Shown: piece by piece, positions 25,130 to 37,723 of the stretch | Position numbering within the stretch: position 1 is the stretch's first letter | Layout: the number at the start of each line of letters is the position of its first letter | NCBI GenBank assembly: GCA_973895155.1 | Contig: OZ316894.1 | Location: 11,966,001-12,030,000 of the forward strand | Origin: Marsupella aquatica | Taxonomy: Eukaryota > Marchantiophyta | Length of the DNA stretch: 64,000 nt | Reading direction: 5' to 3' | Made by a program: the position numbers and the translations under genes | Notes under the pieces: model-generated | Databases searched by the model: none | What the model was told of the DNA's origin: nothing | Seen by the model: the letters and a program-made list of their open reading frames with translations, nothing else

Positions 25130-25300
25130 TTTTGGACGTCTGTTGCCCGGCCGTTGCCCCTAAACCCAGATATGGTCTCTGAACCCCACCCAAAAGAGGG
25201 TGTTCTGTGTAAAAAACAATATGCCGCCATAGATTTGAACCCTGCACCTCAGCCTCCCCACTCAAGTCATCTACCACCATGCCAGAGCCTGTTGGAAGGA
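25130..25300 (-). mobile_element. tRNA-derived SINE-like copy
   Basis: On the minus strand an A-box-like GGTGGTAGATGACTTGAG (25278-25261) is followed by the B-box GGTTCAAATCT (25241-25231). This is the spacing of an RNA polymerase III promoter of tRNA type. The body downstream contains GTGGGGTTCAG and a GGGGCAACGGC stretch. Boundaries are approximate. A poly-C run (about 25393-25406) and unrelated sequence follow. Confidence 0.5.
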
Positions 25301-25754
25301 AGACGTTCCTCATCCCAGGGTTTTAACCTCTGATCTGTTCTTACTTTGGGCAGCAGGTACTGAGAGTCATAAATGACTTTCCAGGGACAGTTCCCCCCCC
25401 CCCCCAATCGTGGCACATGGTATGGATCAAATACTAGCAATGGGTCCACTCTTTTTTAGAGCAAGCTGTGGATAAGTAATAGATCATCCCAGTGTAAAAG
25501 TCAAGGTCAACCTAATCTTTAAGGTTTTTCCTTTTTTGCTAGTGTGGCATATGGCAGGTAAAGCAGACGATGCATTAGAGAAATATTCTTCATCTGTTTT
25601 TCCTGCATTGTTTCCTGACCCTCAGATCTCCCTTGATTCAAGGATGACTGCTAGATTCTAGCCAATGGGGCATATGGCTAGGTGGGAAACTAGTTAATGA
25701 GAGACATGAAACCAAGAGAATTTTTGCCAAAAGTGATGAAACTTTTTGGAGAGG

Positions 25755-25925
25755 TGGAATCTAGCAAAGTTTAACCACTAAAAGAAAAGCTGGTCAAAGT
25801 TATGAGTTTGAATCCCCGGCAGGTGCTTTACTTTTGACACCAACCTCATTTAAAAGTGGGGTTCAGTCTAGCTTATGTTTAGATGCAAACTGTTGCCACA
25901 GTCCACCTCCCCCAAAAGCTAAAAA
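25755..25925 (+). mobile_element. Second tRNA-derived SINE-like copy, same family
   Basis: A B-box-like GAGTTTGAATCCCC at 25804-25817 is followed by GTGGGGTTCAG (about 25857) and a GTTTAGATGCAAACTGTTGCC body that parallels the minus-strand copy 0.5 kb away. The A-box (AGCAAAGTTTAACCAC) is weaker. Ends are approximate. From 25926 to 26640 no feature was recognised. Confidence 0.45.
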
Positions 25926-26639
25926 TTGACCAGATTATTTATTGCCCACTAGCCAGTTTTCCATCTGGTAGAGACCACTTCCCCTAGAATCTGACAGTCA
26001 TCTGTAAATGTAGGGAGATCTGACCATCAAGAAATAATTTAGAAAAAACACACAGCAAATATTCCTAGCAGCCTACATTCGCACCGACATTCGCCACACT
26101 GGCGAGAAAATAAAAACGTTAAACAATAGGCTGGGTCAGACAAGTGCTTTGACACTCTGAAAAAAGCATGACATGATTTCATCGGTTTGTGTCAGCAGCG
26201 CGCAATCCGAATCTGATAAATGCAACAATTCCAGAGTACAATTCGTCTCCCATAATGTGACATTCGCCCTTCTCTCCAAAAAGGTAAAGACAATTGCACC
26301 TGATTCTCTGGGCACTCAGTGACAGTGCTTTACTGTAGCGTGGTCCCTGATGGATGGAATCTTGCGAATAATAGGACTGTAATACAGGCCGTCCGCCAGT
26401 GTCAGGCTTATCTTACAAGATGTGTACTGTAACAGGTACCAAACCGTATTTCCGTGGAACACGAACAGTTCCTCTATGCACGGTCTTTCGGGGTCCTCCA
26501 GTCCTGTCCAGCGTTTTTTTTAGTGGTGAAAATTTATTGGCTTTCCGTGTTCTCATAGCGATGTTCGACACCTAGCAAACACTGGGTCAGCCAGCATCTG
26601 ACGGTTACCTTTAGATACACGGAAATCTAACGGTCAGAT

Positions 26640-28095
26640 ATTCCTGAAGTTAGTCTACGAAAATGGGTAAGAAAGACTCGTACCATCTTTTCGCTGATAG
26701 CACTTTGGGATTTTTGGTTTGTGATTTTCAGGGCATTATTTTAGAAGAATGCAAGGTGAAGATTTGGATACCTATTATGAAAATTATATTCCAACTTTAC
26801 TCAAATTAGTATAAAAGTTTAAGGTCATGTTACTAGAACATGATAGGCAAATAATAGCTCTTCAAAAACTTGAGCTGAATCTCTCTTTAGGGGGGCACTA
26901 TATCACACAATTGCTGTAAACAGGTCACTATATACAAAAGGTGACACTTATCCGTAGAACATTAAAAATGACCCCAGATCTTACTATGTACACATGGTGA
27001 CATCTGTCTATAGAACATTCAAATTACCCTGTCATCCGGTCAAGCATTTGTTTTAGTGGCAATTTGTTTTAAGTACAACTCCAGGGGCTTTCTATGTTTA
27101 ACTAGCCAAAATTGGATGGTTTTCCTTTAACATCCAGAAAAAACAAGCAGTCAGAAATTATTCTCAGAAACTACTCAAAAAAATAGATGTGCAAGCCTCG
27201 TAGCATCTTCTCCTTGTCACACATGGTGACATTTGCCTATCCAGCTCAGCATTTTTCTAGTGCCCAGTATTTTCCAGATCTCACCCCACTGAAAAGTATT
27301 CCGCCACTTTGGCCTAAAATTTCCAGGCCTTTTGTTTTCTATTAGCCAGTTCACGCAGAGCACAAACCCACTAGCCAAATCTGATGGTTATTCTTGAACA
27401 TTGGAAGAGCTAGCATTCACAAATCTAACTAATATAGCACAATCAAAAGCTACTCCCTGGCCTAGTGTCTAGAGTGAAGCCTCTAGACACTGACTCTAAC
27501 TAAGGGCATAACTGAAAGTGAAAGTACAGACCTAAAACATGGATAGGGTAAAGACACAAGGTTCTGCAAGGTTTTTTCTCCTGGTCTCTATTTGCTTTCA
27601 AGTAATGGGTAATGAGGCTAAAAATGTAATATATACATATAAGAAAGACTGTTAGCACCTTCTCCTTCACGCAATAAGACATTGGCCCCTAGAACATTAA
27701 AAATGACCCTAAAATATACATGTAAGAAAGACTCCTAGCCCTTCTCCTTCTCACAAGGTGACATTGGACTGTACAACATTAAAAATGACCCTTTACCCCC
27801 TTCTCCTTCACACAAGGTGACGTTGGCCTGTAGTACATCAAATATGACCCTCGATCCTCTTCTCCTTCACAGAAGGTGACATTGACCTCCAGAACATTAA
27901 AAATTGGCCCTCTACCCCCTTCTCGTTCACAGAAGGTGACATTGACCTCCTCTATTAAAAATTGACCCTCTACCTCCTTCTCCTTCACACAAGGCGACAT
28001 TGCCTTCACAACATTAAAAATGACCCTCGGCCCCTTCTCCTTCACACAAGGTGACATTGACCTCCATAGCATTAAATAAAAATTGACGCTCTAGC
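26640..28095. repeat. Minisatellite, about 60-bp units, with diverged outliers
   Basis: From about 27650 to 28095 roughly seven tandem units read CTTCTCCTTCACACAAGG, GTGACATTG, ACATTAAAAATGACCCT with small changes. More diverged units with GGTGACA and ACATTAAAAATGACC occur from 26640 to 27260 (for example near 26950 and 27220). Antisense frames through it give repeated VKEKG peptides, which are artefacts. Confidence 0.8.
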
Positions 28096-31000
28096 CCCCA
28101 CCAGCCCCCCTCCCCCACCAGCCCCTCACCAACAGGAACAGGACCCCTCCCGTGCCCTTTTCAATTCGGGGTCCGCCGGTCGTCCCTCCTGAGTCCTGAG
28201 CCCGCCTCGTGCAGACCGGGGACGGCGTGAACAGAACGGGGTCCAGTTCCCCCGATGACACGTTTGCTGTTGCCCAGCAGTCGATTCCCGAGACGAGCCC
28301 ACACTCTCTCCGCAGAGCCGAACGTGTTGTGTTGTGTTGTGCTGTGTTGTGCGAGAGGGAAAGACAGAGAGAGAGAGAGAGAGAGAGAGAGGAGATGACA
28401 GAATGATGGCAGTGCGAAGGGGAGGAGGTGGTGCGGGCAGAGGAGGAGGAGGAGGAGGAGGAGGGGAGCCGAGGCAGCGCGAATGATGAGCGGGATTGGG
28501 GGGCAAGGGGGCGACACTGATGATGGAGGAGGCACAATCATCAATCTGAATCGGGCACAGAGAAGAATGGAGCTGAAGGGATCGGTCGGTTAGGCTATAT
28601 TTGGAGGGGAGGGGAGGGGTGAATGTTGGGTTATGGGTGTTTGGTTGGAAGGCAGCGGAGGAAGCTGGGAGAAAGGAAAGGGGAGAGAGAGGGGAGGCAT
28701 CGGAGGGGCGCTGGACACGGGGTGCTGCTGCATCATGGGTCGCGTTGTTGGTGAGCGTTGAAGGAAGAGATGAACAATGACAATAGCAGGAGGCGGCGGG
28801 AGGGACGGACTTGGGAGGCATTGACTATCGACTGCCAGAGTGAGTGAGCAGCATTTAAAGGGAGGATTCCGGAATGGTTGCGCAAATCCGTTTTGGCGTT
28901 GCTGGTTTCCGGCGGTGCAACGACAGCCTCGCTCCTCTCATCTGAACAGCTGTGGCGACAGGAAGTAGGGCGCGTCGCTCTTTAGGTCAGAACGATTTTG
29001 GGAAGACCTCCCGCCACCCATCGCCCTCCTGCATTGGTGGTCACACCCATTTTCCCGGTATTTGTATTGCATTATTATTTCATTTGTTTGAAATTGAGGT
29101 TGGAGGTCTGAATTCTGCCTCCGCAAGATCAGCGTCCGGGAGGTTCATTTTGGGGGGTTGTTATGTTTATCTTGGACATGCCCTTTATTCCCCTGCACGG
29201 AGCACTTGAAAGGGATTTCGTTCGCCGTTCTTTAGCTCGGCGACAGGAAAAACTCAGCTGCTCGGACAGAGGTCACCGGTTTCTCAAGTAATTTACTCTT
29301 CGTTTCGTTCTGCACGAATGAGTGCTACAGATATTTGGTTTCGGTCTCGGTTTCCTATCTACCTTGGTGTAGCGTCAATGATGTGGTTTGCAACCTGCAG
29401 TCCATCCGATCTGTGATAAGGCACGGTGCCAAAACCTACTTTTGTCAACGCTGTGATGTTCCAAGCGTGTGGCGTTTTTATTGGTCATTCTATCTGGTCG
29501 CATAATTATGTCGTTTCAAACTTTTCCGTCTACGAAGAGAGTGTCTCAAGGGCTTTTGGATTACCCCATAGACTGAGTTCCTTGACCTACGAGGCTCAAG
29601 AATGACTTGACACAAGATCTGATACACGGACATTCTGAAGTTATATTAACTTCAAGCGATCTTTCAAAGCGAAGCACCTTCGGAAAATTCACAATCGTCC
29701 GCCTTGGTTGGAACGAATATGATCGAGAAATGCTCAAACCTGCCCGAAACGTGTTGGTTGTTGCGAAAACGTCTATCTGGTTGCAATGTCACGTAGTTGT
29801 GAGGAGTTTCACTCACATCTATAGCATGCGTTGGTATCACTGCTATGAGCACATTGACTAAGTGGGTTATCATCGTTACATAAGTCATTTGTGTGGAACC
29901 AACTTCGAAGTGATTTCCCCGAGAGCCGGGGCGCTATCGTGGATGGCATCGGTGGTGACTATTTAGCAGGGTCTCAGAATGTTGCCCGATTAGGTACATG
30001 AATTTCATTGGTTGCGGGTTTCTCAGATTTATCAAGAAGTGATCGTCCTTGCGTCAATCAGGCGGAAAGATGTGGAATCTTTAGAAGTAAATGTCCGTGT
30101 AACTGTAACCTCAAGATCCCGATTTAGGTCGGGAACAGAATGACAGTAAATTGTTTCCAATTCTGCTTTGTGTATTTACCTCTGCCATGTAGAACTCAAG
30201 TGCCCTTGGCGTTATTTTTAGAGGATATCATAGTCAGTGTTCACAGAATATTTTTATTTGGATATCACTCAGGTGCCCTCCGTGTTCTGTTTAGGTGATT
30301 TTTATTTTTAATCTAATATTTAAGAGCGGATACCGCACAAGTTGCCCACCTGCATTCAATGGCAGCCATCCTTCATCTCAGCGAAGGTTGGTATCTAGGG
30401 CATGAACCATTTTGTCGAATTGCATACATGTTAATTTAGTAACCTATCCCGTTGTCCATCTGCAGATATTTATTTTCACTTTTTGTGTTTTATGGGTTCA
30501 TGTCCTGGATTTATTAGTCTCCATATGAGACCCTGTAAGACAAATACAGGATCAATTCAAATGGTGGGAATGACAGCGACCATGTGCATTTCCGAAAAAA
30601 TGCATTGGATGTTTCCGGTGTCCCGATCGTATGCTCTGGGAGCCGGCCTTGTGTTGCGTTAGGTTCTTTGCTAGGATGCCATGACTACTTCCAAAAGCTG
30701 ATCATTTTTTTCGGTGATGCCTAAGCTGATGGTGTTGGAATTCCTGTCATGTGTTACAGATCAGATCCCGAGCGTGTGACAGAAGCTGTTCAAGAGGCGA
30801 TATTGCATTTGGAAGTGATATGGTGGTTAGTAGAAAGCTCATTTCCCCACTGTACTAGTTGGACAGTTCCGAATTACTACTGGCAAATAATATTTTATGA
30901 TTAGCCACTCGCATCGGAACCTGGGGTATAGACCCAGCGAGAGGCTGCGACTGTAAACAGTTCTTTCAAAATCCCGACATTTAAGAGCGCAGTTTGCATG

Positions 31001-31136
31001 TGATTCATCTGTCAGCCGGCTAAAAAGGAAGTTTGATCTTTTGCAAATAGGAAACTGATGGTTCTGAAATTTGGCAGCTATTTCGAGAAAACTGAGTTTA
31101 TTTAGGCCAAAATAGAGACTTGTCGCTCGTGGCACG
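28096..31136. other. GC-rich spacer then upstream region of the Nudix gene
   Basis: 28096-28840 is GC-rich with simple repeats: GTGTT units at 28325-28351, (GA)n at 28367-28391, and GGA units at 28440-28463. Its long frames are low-complexity Pro/Ser or Arg/Glu. 28841-31136 is unique-looking, with no convincing exon. It should hold the promoter and any 5' untranslated exon of the Nudix gene. Confidence 0.4.
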
Positions 31137-33523
31137 ATGTCAGCTTTGGTTGCTCGCACCGGACGTCATCAGCAGCGTTATGATCAAGGGTATCGCCTTG
31201 TTGCTGGGTAATCCCTCAGAGGCTTTCTACTTTACGTCAATATTACCATCCTCTTTCTTGTCCAATTTCGTTCTGCTCAATAAACAATCCTTCTGCACTG
31301 GGTTTTCAGTGGTCCCGTTGGAATGATGTAATTCACTTGAGATGTTTAGTGCTTTCCCTCGAAAGAGTTGTCCTGTAAAGAGTCCATGTATGAAGTTGTC
31401 TAGGTTATGGATTAGAACTTCCTCTTGTACCCGGTTCAATTACTGATGTCCAGGCAAATTTTTGTATCAAACTGGGCAGGTGGAATGAAGTTTCCCACAG
31501 CATTTCTCCCGCAGTTACTGAAGGTTGTCCTCTCGGCATCTGTACTTGCAAGTGCTAGATGTTGGGACTTCATTTTTTTCTTTTACCAAAAGTTTGACCA
31601 TCGTGCTCAGTGTGGCATCTATATTGGAGTCTCCTGGTTGCAATACTTGAGAATACCCTCCTTGCGAATAATGTGAATGATCAACAATCTGTCTTGTGTC
31701 TCAAGGTGGATTGCAATGGCGAGTATTTTTTTGGAAATATTCATTTGGCTGATTATCATCTTTTTAGTTTTTTAGTTTTGTGACCTACTTCTTGATAATA
31801 GACCATCTTCACCTAAGGCACCTAAGGGTTCTCTTAATCCTGCAGTGTTTCAGCCTCTGAGGTATCATTTAGGGTTTAGGGTGGTAACCCTGAACGTCGT
31901 CTGAGGTGGGTAACGTATGTCTAGTCTACGAAGTGCCATGAATATCCAGCAGGGGCTGAGATAGCGAGCTGACCAGCTGCCGTGCAAGACAATCCCAGTG
32001 TCAGATTAACCATTCCCTCCCGTCTGCACACCCTAGTCATTGATGAATGTGAGTCTTAGCCTGTGAAGCGTTGAACCTTATCGAATGGGAAACCTGAGAT
32101 CTAACAAAGCCTCTGGGTTGCAATGTTCTGCAGCTGCATACCTTACAGAGTCGTATCATCAGGTCTGGCTAATGGCAACTCAGAGCAAAATGTTGAGGTT
32201 CTCATGATCACCTCACAACGAGGTGAAGGTTTACTATTCCCGAAGGTATATTTCTGGACGGGTTGTATCATGGACTTATATGAGATTTGCTGGAGACAAA
32301 GCTTTTCTGGGAGTGTTGTAGTGTTGTAATGGAGCTGATTCGAGCTATCTTTTTTTGGAATAGATGTATATTTACTTGGTTAGCTTGCTGACAGTCATTT
32401 GTATCTTCATGGCTCTATCTTGGATTTTAGGGTGGGTGGGAAACTGATGAGACAGTGGAAGAGGCAGCTTTGCGTGAAGCTCTTGAAGAGGCTGGTGTGC
32501 GTGGAATTCTTAAGGTTGCTGGCTAAATTCTTTTCTAGCACTCCATTTACCCCGTTTCCTTTGGATGAACGTGTTCCATAGCTACACATGGAACTAAACC
32601 ACATTTTGTAAAAATGTTTGCTTGCAACTGCAGCACTTATTTCTGTAGGGTGGATGTTGTTAACTCTAATTTGTAGTGGAAACAAGGGGAACTTATTTTA
32701 AGGCAGTACTGATTCGAGCGTGGAATATTGACTACAGCCAATGTAAAACTTCGGAAAGGTAAAGCGGTGGGAGAATGATCATGACCTACACTTCATGAAG
32801 ATACTTGAATTCGATGGAGCTCTAGGACTTGTGTGTTACGACTTCTAAGCACACGTTTCTTGTCAACAGGAAAAGCTTGGTACTTGGGATTTTAAAAGTA
32901 AGCGGCAACAAGGGGAATATTGTCCGGAAGGCCTATGTCGGGTCAATATGTTTGCTCTCTCAGTCACAGAGCAGTTGGATACCTGGCCCGAACAGCATGC
33001 ACGCCAACGACAATGGGTTAGTACTCTCGTTTTGTGAATGCAATAGCTCATCAAGATTTATTTGAGAAACCCATTGTAAGTATATGAAATGGATGACCTC
33101 AATCCTACCTCAATCCAATCGTTTAATTCTATTACTTGAGAGGGATCGTTCTCGTTCTCTTCTAATTCCGTAAGTAATATAAAGTCTTAACATTTCTTCA
33201 TCTACGAAGAATTCGCTTCTTCCACTGAGCTTAGTGTCTACGAGTCTTCAGTTTAAATGGGAAGGCAGTGTTATTGTTTCCATCTTTCGGCTGAATAAAA
33301 GCTTGGTCTGATTTGTTAGCGTGATGTAATTTGACGGAATGTTGTGATCTTGTTACAGTTTACGTTGGCAGACGCACATGAGCAATGCCGGGTGCAGTGG
33401 ATGCAAGATGCTCTTGATAAGTGCAAAACTTATCTAGCAATCACACCAAGTAGTTTGTCTCCATCTACAGTCCAACACTACAATCATTTGCCGAACCGTT
33501 TGCCAAGCCAGGCAGGTCATTGA
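31137..33523 (+). CDS. Nudix hydrolase, plant NUDT12/13/16-like, 192 aa
   Basis: Five coding exons: 31137-31207, 32134-32245, 32431-32514, 32870-33016, 33359-33523. All have GT-AG introns and consistent phase; protein 192 aa. It opens MSALVARTGRHQQRYD, then RLVAGCIPYRV. The Nudix box spans residues 62-84 as G-x5-E-x7-REALEEAGV with all catalytic residues present. It continues with GTWDFKSK, CPEGLCRVNMFALSV, TWPEQ and a C-terminal WMQDAL helix. This order matches plant NUDTs that hydrolyse nucleoside or inositol diphosphate derivatives; the exact substrate cannot be read from sequence. No clear transit peptide. The start is the first ATG in frame with the family N-terminus. The gene appears intact. 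Subfamily naming rests on recalled family layout. Confidence 0.88.
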
Positions 33524-35451
33524 CATGACTAGCACCAGTTTTTTAATTTGAAATGCACTAGATGGTGCATACACTAAAAAAGGTAGTCAGGTAGCAGTCC
33601 TGAGACGGGTTAGCAAGCGTAGCTTAGGTTTAGGCTCCTATGCTTTCGTGTCACTATCTTTGTCCAGCAAGGATCAAAGTGACCGGCATTGCAGTAATTG
33701 GGGACTAAAATTTGGATTTCAGAGAGAATAGGCGGAAAAAGGACATAAAATTGATTATATCCATTCCAAAATTCTAGGAAACCAGCTGCTTGCTACTCCT
33801 GATTTTTGACCAAGTGAGCGCTGCAGTCCCTTGGTATCTGAAAACTGCAGATGGAACCAGATTCCAGACATGAAGGGATTGTGACTTTGTAGGCGGCTTA
33901 TGTTTGTGTACTCATTGTTTTTAAAGTGTGGGCTGGACACCACATCCTTGCTTTGATAAAGAAATAGTCCAGTACATGGAACCTCTCCTGATTTGTGATG
34001 CAAAGTTTGAAACGGGCAGTCGTACGGTGAAGAACCTGTCTGAAGACAATAGTCCAGAGTGAGCTCCACATTCATTGCAGTTTGGTTGCAAATATATTAT
34101 AAAACTGAAAATACTTTGACCTTTTGATTTCTGGCCTTTTTGACTTCTGGAACAAATCTCCAGCTGGAGCTCATGAATTTGGGATAGAATTGTTCTAGAT
34201 AAGCGGTCAAGATTCCGCTTCGTCAAGTTTTCGATTCCTCCATTGTGGCTCAGTTGCAACGAGTTTCGAAAACAGTGGGCAAGGTATTCAACTCAGGGCT
34301 TAGGTGCATTTCCTTTCACCAGGTGTAGTTAGAAGACCTGTCTCAACGGCAGGGTAATTGCTGCGCGTGATGGCTGTACTCTTCACAGTTGGGAGGGGCA
34401 TGATTTGCGCCAAGCCATTCAAACATGAACGAGCTCACTTCTCATCCTCACTTGAGTGCGAGCAGCAAACTTCACATCCGATCTGTGCTTGAAGGAGACT
34501 TCAATTCTGCAGTAGTACTGCTGTAATCTGGAAGCATACATCTCAATTTCCTAGTAACCATTAAGTTATTGAGTCTCAGTAACGAGAGCTGAACTGACAT
34601 AAGTACAGTGCATGTCGTGATGCGATCTAGTTCCACCCGTGTTAGGTTCTCATGGCAAGGTTTTAATAACCGGCCTCAGAGTTCAGTAGTTTGACAAACT
34701 CGAAACTGGGACTCGGACTTAAGATCGGAGCTCTTTGGGTTGCTGACTTGAAGGACGACTAAGCTTCGAGATACTTACAATAGGTGACATAGTTTGTTAC
34801 AAATAGTTAGTTGGCTTGGTAAAGTCTTTCACCTAGACTCACTAATTTCCCTGACCTAATGAATTTTGAAGAAGCATCTTCCAATTGCTTACCAGAAAGA
34901 TTCTCAACCTAAAGGTCTCTACCTCCGAGATCTTTACGCTATTTATTAATTGTTTGCACAATTGACTTCTACATTTGCAGTTTGCTCCCCAACTGCCAAG
35001 CCTGATCTGATACTATAGATATTTTTGAATATAGTAATTGACCATTGTTATTTAAAATTCTGCAAGCAGAACTTGGACAACTTAACTTTGCCAATATCAG
35101 CAACAAAAACCTCTCGTGTTAATCCTCACCCGTGCCGACAATATCACTGCTTACTCAGGTCATGCAGCCGCTGTAACTTAATTCAATTGATGGATCCATA
35201 ACAATGACTCTCAGAAATCACCCAAGATTACACAACGACAAAACTTCACACATGCATCCATAATCATCCAAAGGCGAACGGTGCTCGCCAGCAACATTCA
35301 TGTGATCCGCCGTCCAGGCCCAGAACTTGAGAATTCTACAGAAAAAATTAGGACAACTCAGGCTACGCCTTTTGGCCAGACAGAAGTGCCGTATGCCAAA
35401 TTCCTCAACTTGTCAAAAATATTTGAATCTTTCGAGAAATGCCTCCCAAAA
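33524..35451. other. Intergenic, no gene recognised
   Basis: Holds the 3' region of the Nudix gene and of the convergent mS38 gene. Frames here are short and lack family motifs. Confidence 0.4.
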
Positions 35452-36222
35452 CTAATTCCGGTGCCTGTCTCGCCTTCTGAGCTTCCTCTGCTTGTGCTTG
35501 TTCATTTTCTTCTTCCGCTTTCGCTTTACACTGCTGGCCTCTAAAGGAGTGATCTCACTAGTTTCCTCGAGAAAATCTAATGACGAGGAAGATAATAGTA
35601 GAGGAGGGGAACTACTTCTGCAATTCTGTCTAGTCACCGATAGGAGTCCCTCCATGTCTACAGCAGTCCCGGCAGCTGCTTCTGGAGTACTCTGAGACTC
35701 CATTAAACTCACTGATCTGTCGTAGCTTCTCCACTGCAGATACCTTGAAACGAAATCCTGATCCCTATAAATTAAGGCTTCATCTCCATATTTTGTGGCG
35801 GTCGCCCCGCCGTTCCAAAGCTGGTTCCCCTGCGAAAACCTGCAGCCATGTATTACGCCAATGCTCCAGTCGTCTGTCGACCTATCCTGCGAATTCTGCA
35901 AGTGCCAGCTGCGAATGCCTAAGGAGTCTTTCACCGAACACTTCTGCGCACTTTCAACACTCGACGCCGCCAGATCCAGCAGCTTTCTGTTGACATACCA
36001 CAGCTCTAGTTGCCCTTCATCGATTCGCCCTTCCACAGAGGGACAGGAAGAGGAAGGGGAAGTCGCAGAGGAGGAAAACACAGCCAAGTTTTCAGAACAG
36101 CCGAGCGGCAGCTGCCTTCCATGATCGCAATGAAGCTGCCGACGAAGACAGCGAAGTCCAAGGGACGCAAGGGAGCGCCCTACCCGAGTGCCCATCGCCA
36201 CCACTACAGATCTATCGCTCAC
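35452..36222 (-). CDS. mS38: Mitochondrial small-subunit ribosomal protein mS38 (AURKAIP1/COX24 C-terminal domain)
   Basis: Single-exon frame of 256 aa. The last 25 residues are strongly basic, VKRKRKKKMNKHKQRKLRRR, the signature of the mS38 family (AURKAIP1 in animals, Cox24/Qri5 in yeast), which binds rRNA in the mitochondrial small subunit. The N-terminus (residues 1-35) is Arg/Leu/Ser-rich without acidic residues after residue 3, a likely mitochondrial presequence. Met10 (MGTRVGRSLASLG) is an alternative start giving a cleaner one. The middle is poorly conserved and Ser-rich, as usual for plant homologues. It runs convergent to the Nudix gene. Function is inferred from the C-terminal motif alone. 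Confidence 0.78.
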   Translation of the reverse strand: MSDRSVVVAMGTRVGRSLASLGLRCLRRQLHCDHGRQLPLGCSENLAVFSSSATSPSSSCPSVEGRIDEGQLELWYVNRKLLDLAASSVESAQKCSVKDSLGIRSWHLQNSQDRSTDDWSIGVIHGCRFSQGNQLWNGGATATKYGDEALIYRDQDFVSRYLQWRSYDRSVSLMESQSTPEAAAGTAVDMEGLLSVTRQNCRSSSPPLLLSSSSLDFLEETSEITPLEASSVKRKRKKKMNKHKQRKLRRRDRHRN

Positions 36223-36548
36223 TCTCTCCCTACAAACCGATCGAATCCCAGCTACCCAACACTAACCCACCCACCTCGATGACAGTCTCGCACCTGCTCT
36301 GCATCAAAAGGAGGAAGAATCCCTTCGCATTTCCGGCACCGTCTTCAGCGACCTCATCAAGGTGGGGGAGGCTGCAAACTCCAAACTCCGCAACATTCGA
36401 ATCGCACTACTGAAGGACCGTATTCGGAAGAATGCTGCTGAACTCGAGGGCCAACACACTATGCAGCGAAGCAAACTCAGACGAGTGCGAAATTGCGAAT
36501 GACAAGGAAGACATGAAAAGGCGAAGTCTCAAAGTCGAAGGGACAAGA
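36223..36548 (-). promoter_or_regulatory. Upstream region of the mS38 gene
   Basis: A 325-base spacer between the mS38 start and the minisatellite. It should contain the promoter, but no clear TATA box was found. Confidence 0.3.
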
Positions 36549-37086
36549 GTTGGAGAGTCATAATAAACTGGAAGAGTAGTTTTAATTAGGCCATAATTGT
36601 AGGGGATGGTGATGATCCACTAGGGTTTTGATATTTTGTGCCCAAGAGTCTTTCAGTTTCAGGGCAAATAGAGAAGTAAACTATCTGGAAGAAAGAGTGG
36701 TTTAGGCCATAATTGTAGGGGATGTTGATAATTGTAAGGTTTTGATATTTTGTGCACTATAGTCTTTTGGTGTCAAGGCAAAAAGAGTACTAAACTGGAA
36801 GAGTGGGTTAGGCCATGATTGTAGGGGGTGGTGATGATCCACTAGGGTCCCGCTAGGGTTTTGATATTTTGTGCCCAATAGTTTTTCATTTTGAAGGCAA
36901 AAAAAGTACTAAATTGGAAGACTAGGTTAGGCCATGTTGTGTGGGATGTTGATGATCCAGTAGGGTTTTGATATTTTGTGCACTATAGTCTTTCAGCTTC
37001 AAGGCAAAAAGAATATTAAACTGGAAGAATACTTTAGGCCACATTTGTAAGGGAATGTTGATTTTCCAGTGGGGTTTTGATATTTA

Positions 37087-37436
37087 GGCTCAACTCGCAT
37101 GTGAGCGGCCTTTTGACAATATCGCCCTCAAACTGAATGATGGCAGAATCTAACTGATCCAGTGAACATTGCTGTGCCCCTCTCCTGTGCCAGGCCTGAC
37201 AGCTATAATTAAGGATTTACATTGGTAACTTTCTGGCCCTTAGAGGTCCTGACTTCAGCCTTGGGAAGAAGACAAAAAGGAGCACACTGACAAACAGAAC
37301 AGAGGGGCACCAACTGCCTTGCAGGTGCACACGCTGCACTTGATCAGATCCTGCAAGCTAAAAAGGATCTGTTTTTTGCTACTTGTTTAGCTCTTGCAAG
37401 GACTGCACTCAGGACCTCCCACATGCGAGTTGGGCC
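37087..37436. mobile_element. Tourist-like (PIF/Harbinger) MITE, 350 bp
   Basis: The left end GGCTCAACTCGCATGTG and right end CACATGCGAGTTGGGCC are inverted repeats with one mismatch. TTA stands directly before and after (37084-37086, 37437-37439), the target duplication of PIF/Harbinger elements. No coding. It sits inside a minisatellite unit. Confidence 0.8.
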
Positions 37437-37723
37437 TTAGTGCCCATTAGGCTTTCAGTTTATGGCAACTAGAAGAGCACCAAATTGGAAGAGTAGTTTA
37501 GGCCATTAATTGAAGGGTTGTTGATGATCCAGTAGGGTTTTGATATTGAGGGTGGGTTTTGATATTTAGTGTCCAATTGTCTTTCAGTTTAAAGGCAAAC
37601 AGACTTCAAGAGTACTGACCGGAAGAGTAGTTTAGGCCAGAATTGTAGAGGATGTTGATGATCCAGTAGGGTTTTGATGTTTTGTGCCCAACAGTCTTTC
37701 AGTTTCAAGGCAAAAAGAGTACT

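Noticed and set aside
25393-25406. Poly-C run as a regulatory site
   Set aside because: A plain homopolymer next to a SINE; likely slippage or sequencing-prone.
27779-28072. Repeated VKEKG peptide frame
   Set aside because: Direct translation of a 60-bp minisatellite; no start context or splice signals.
28126-28821. Minus-strand frame of 231 codons, Pro/Ser-rich
   Set aside because: Composition reflects GC-rich simple repeats ((GA)n, GGA units); several overlapping frames are equally open; no domain or start context.
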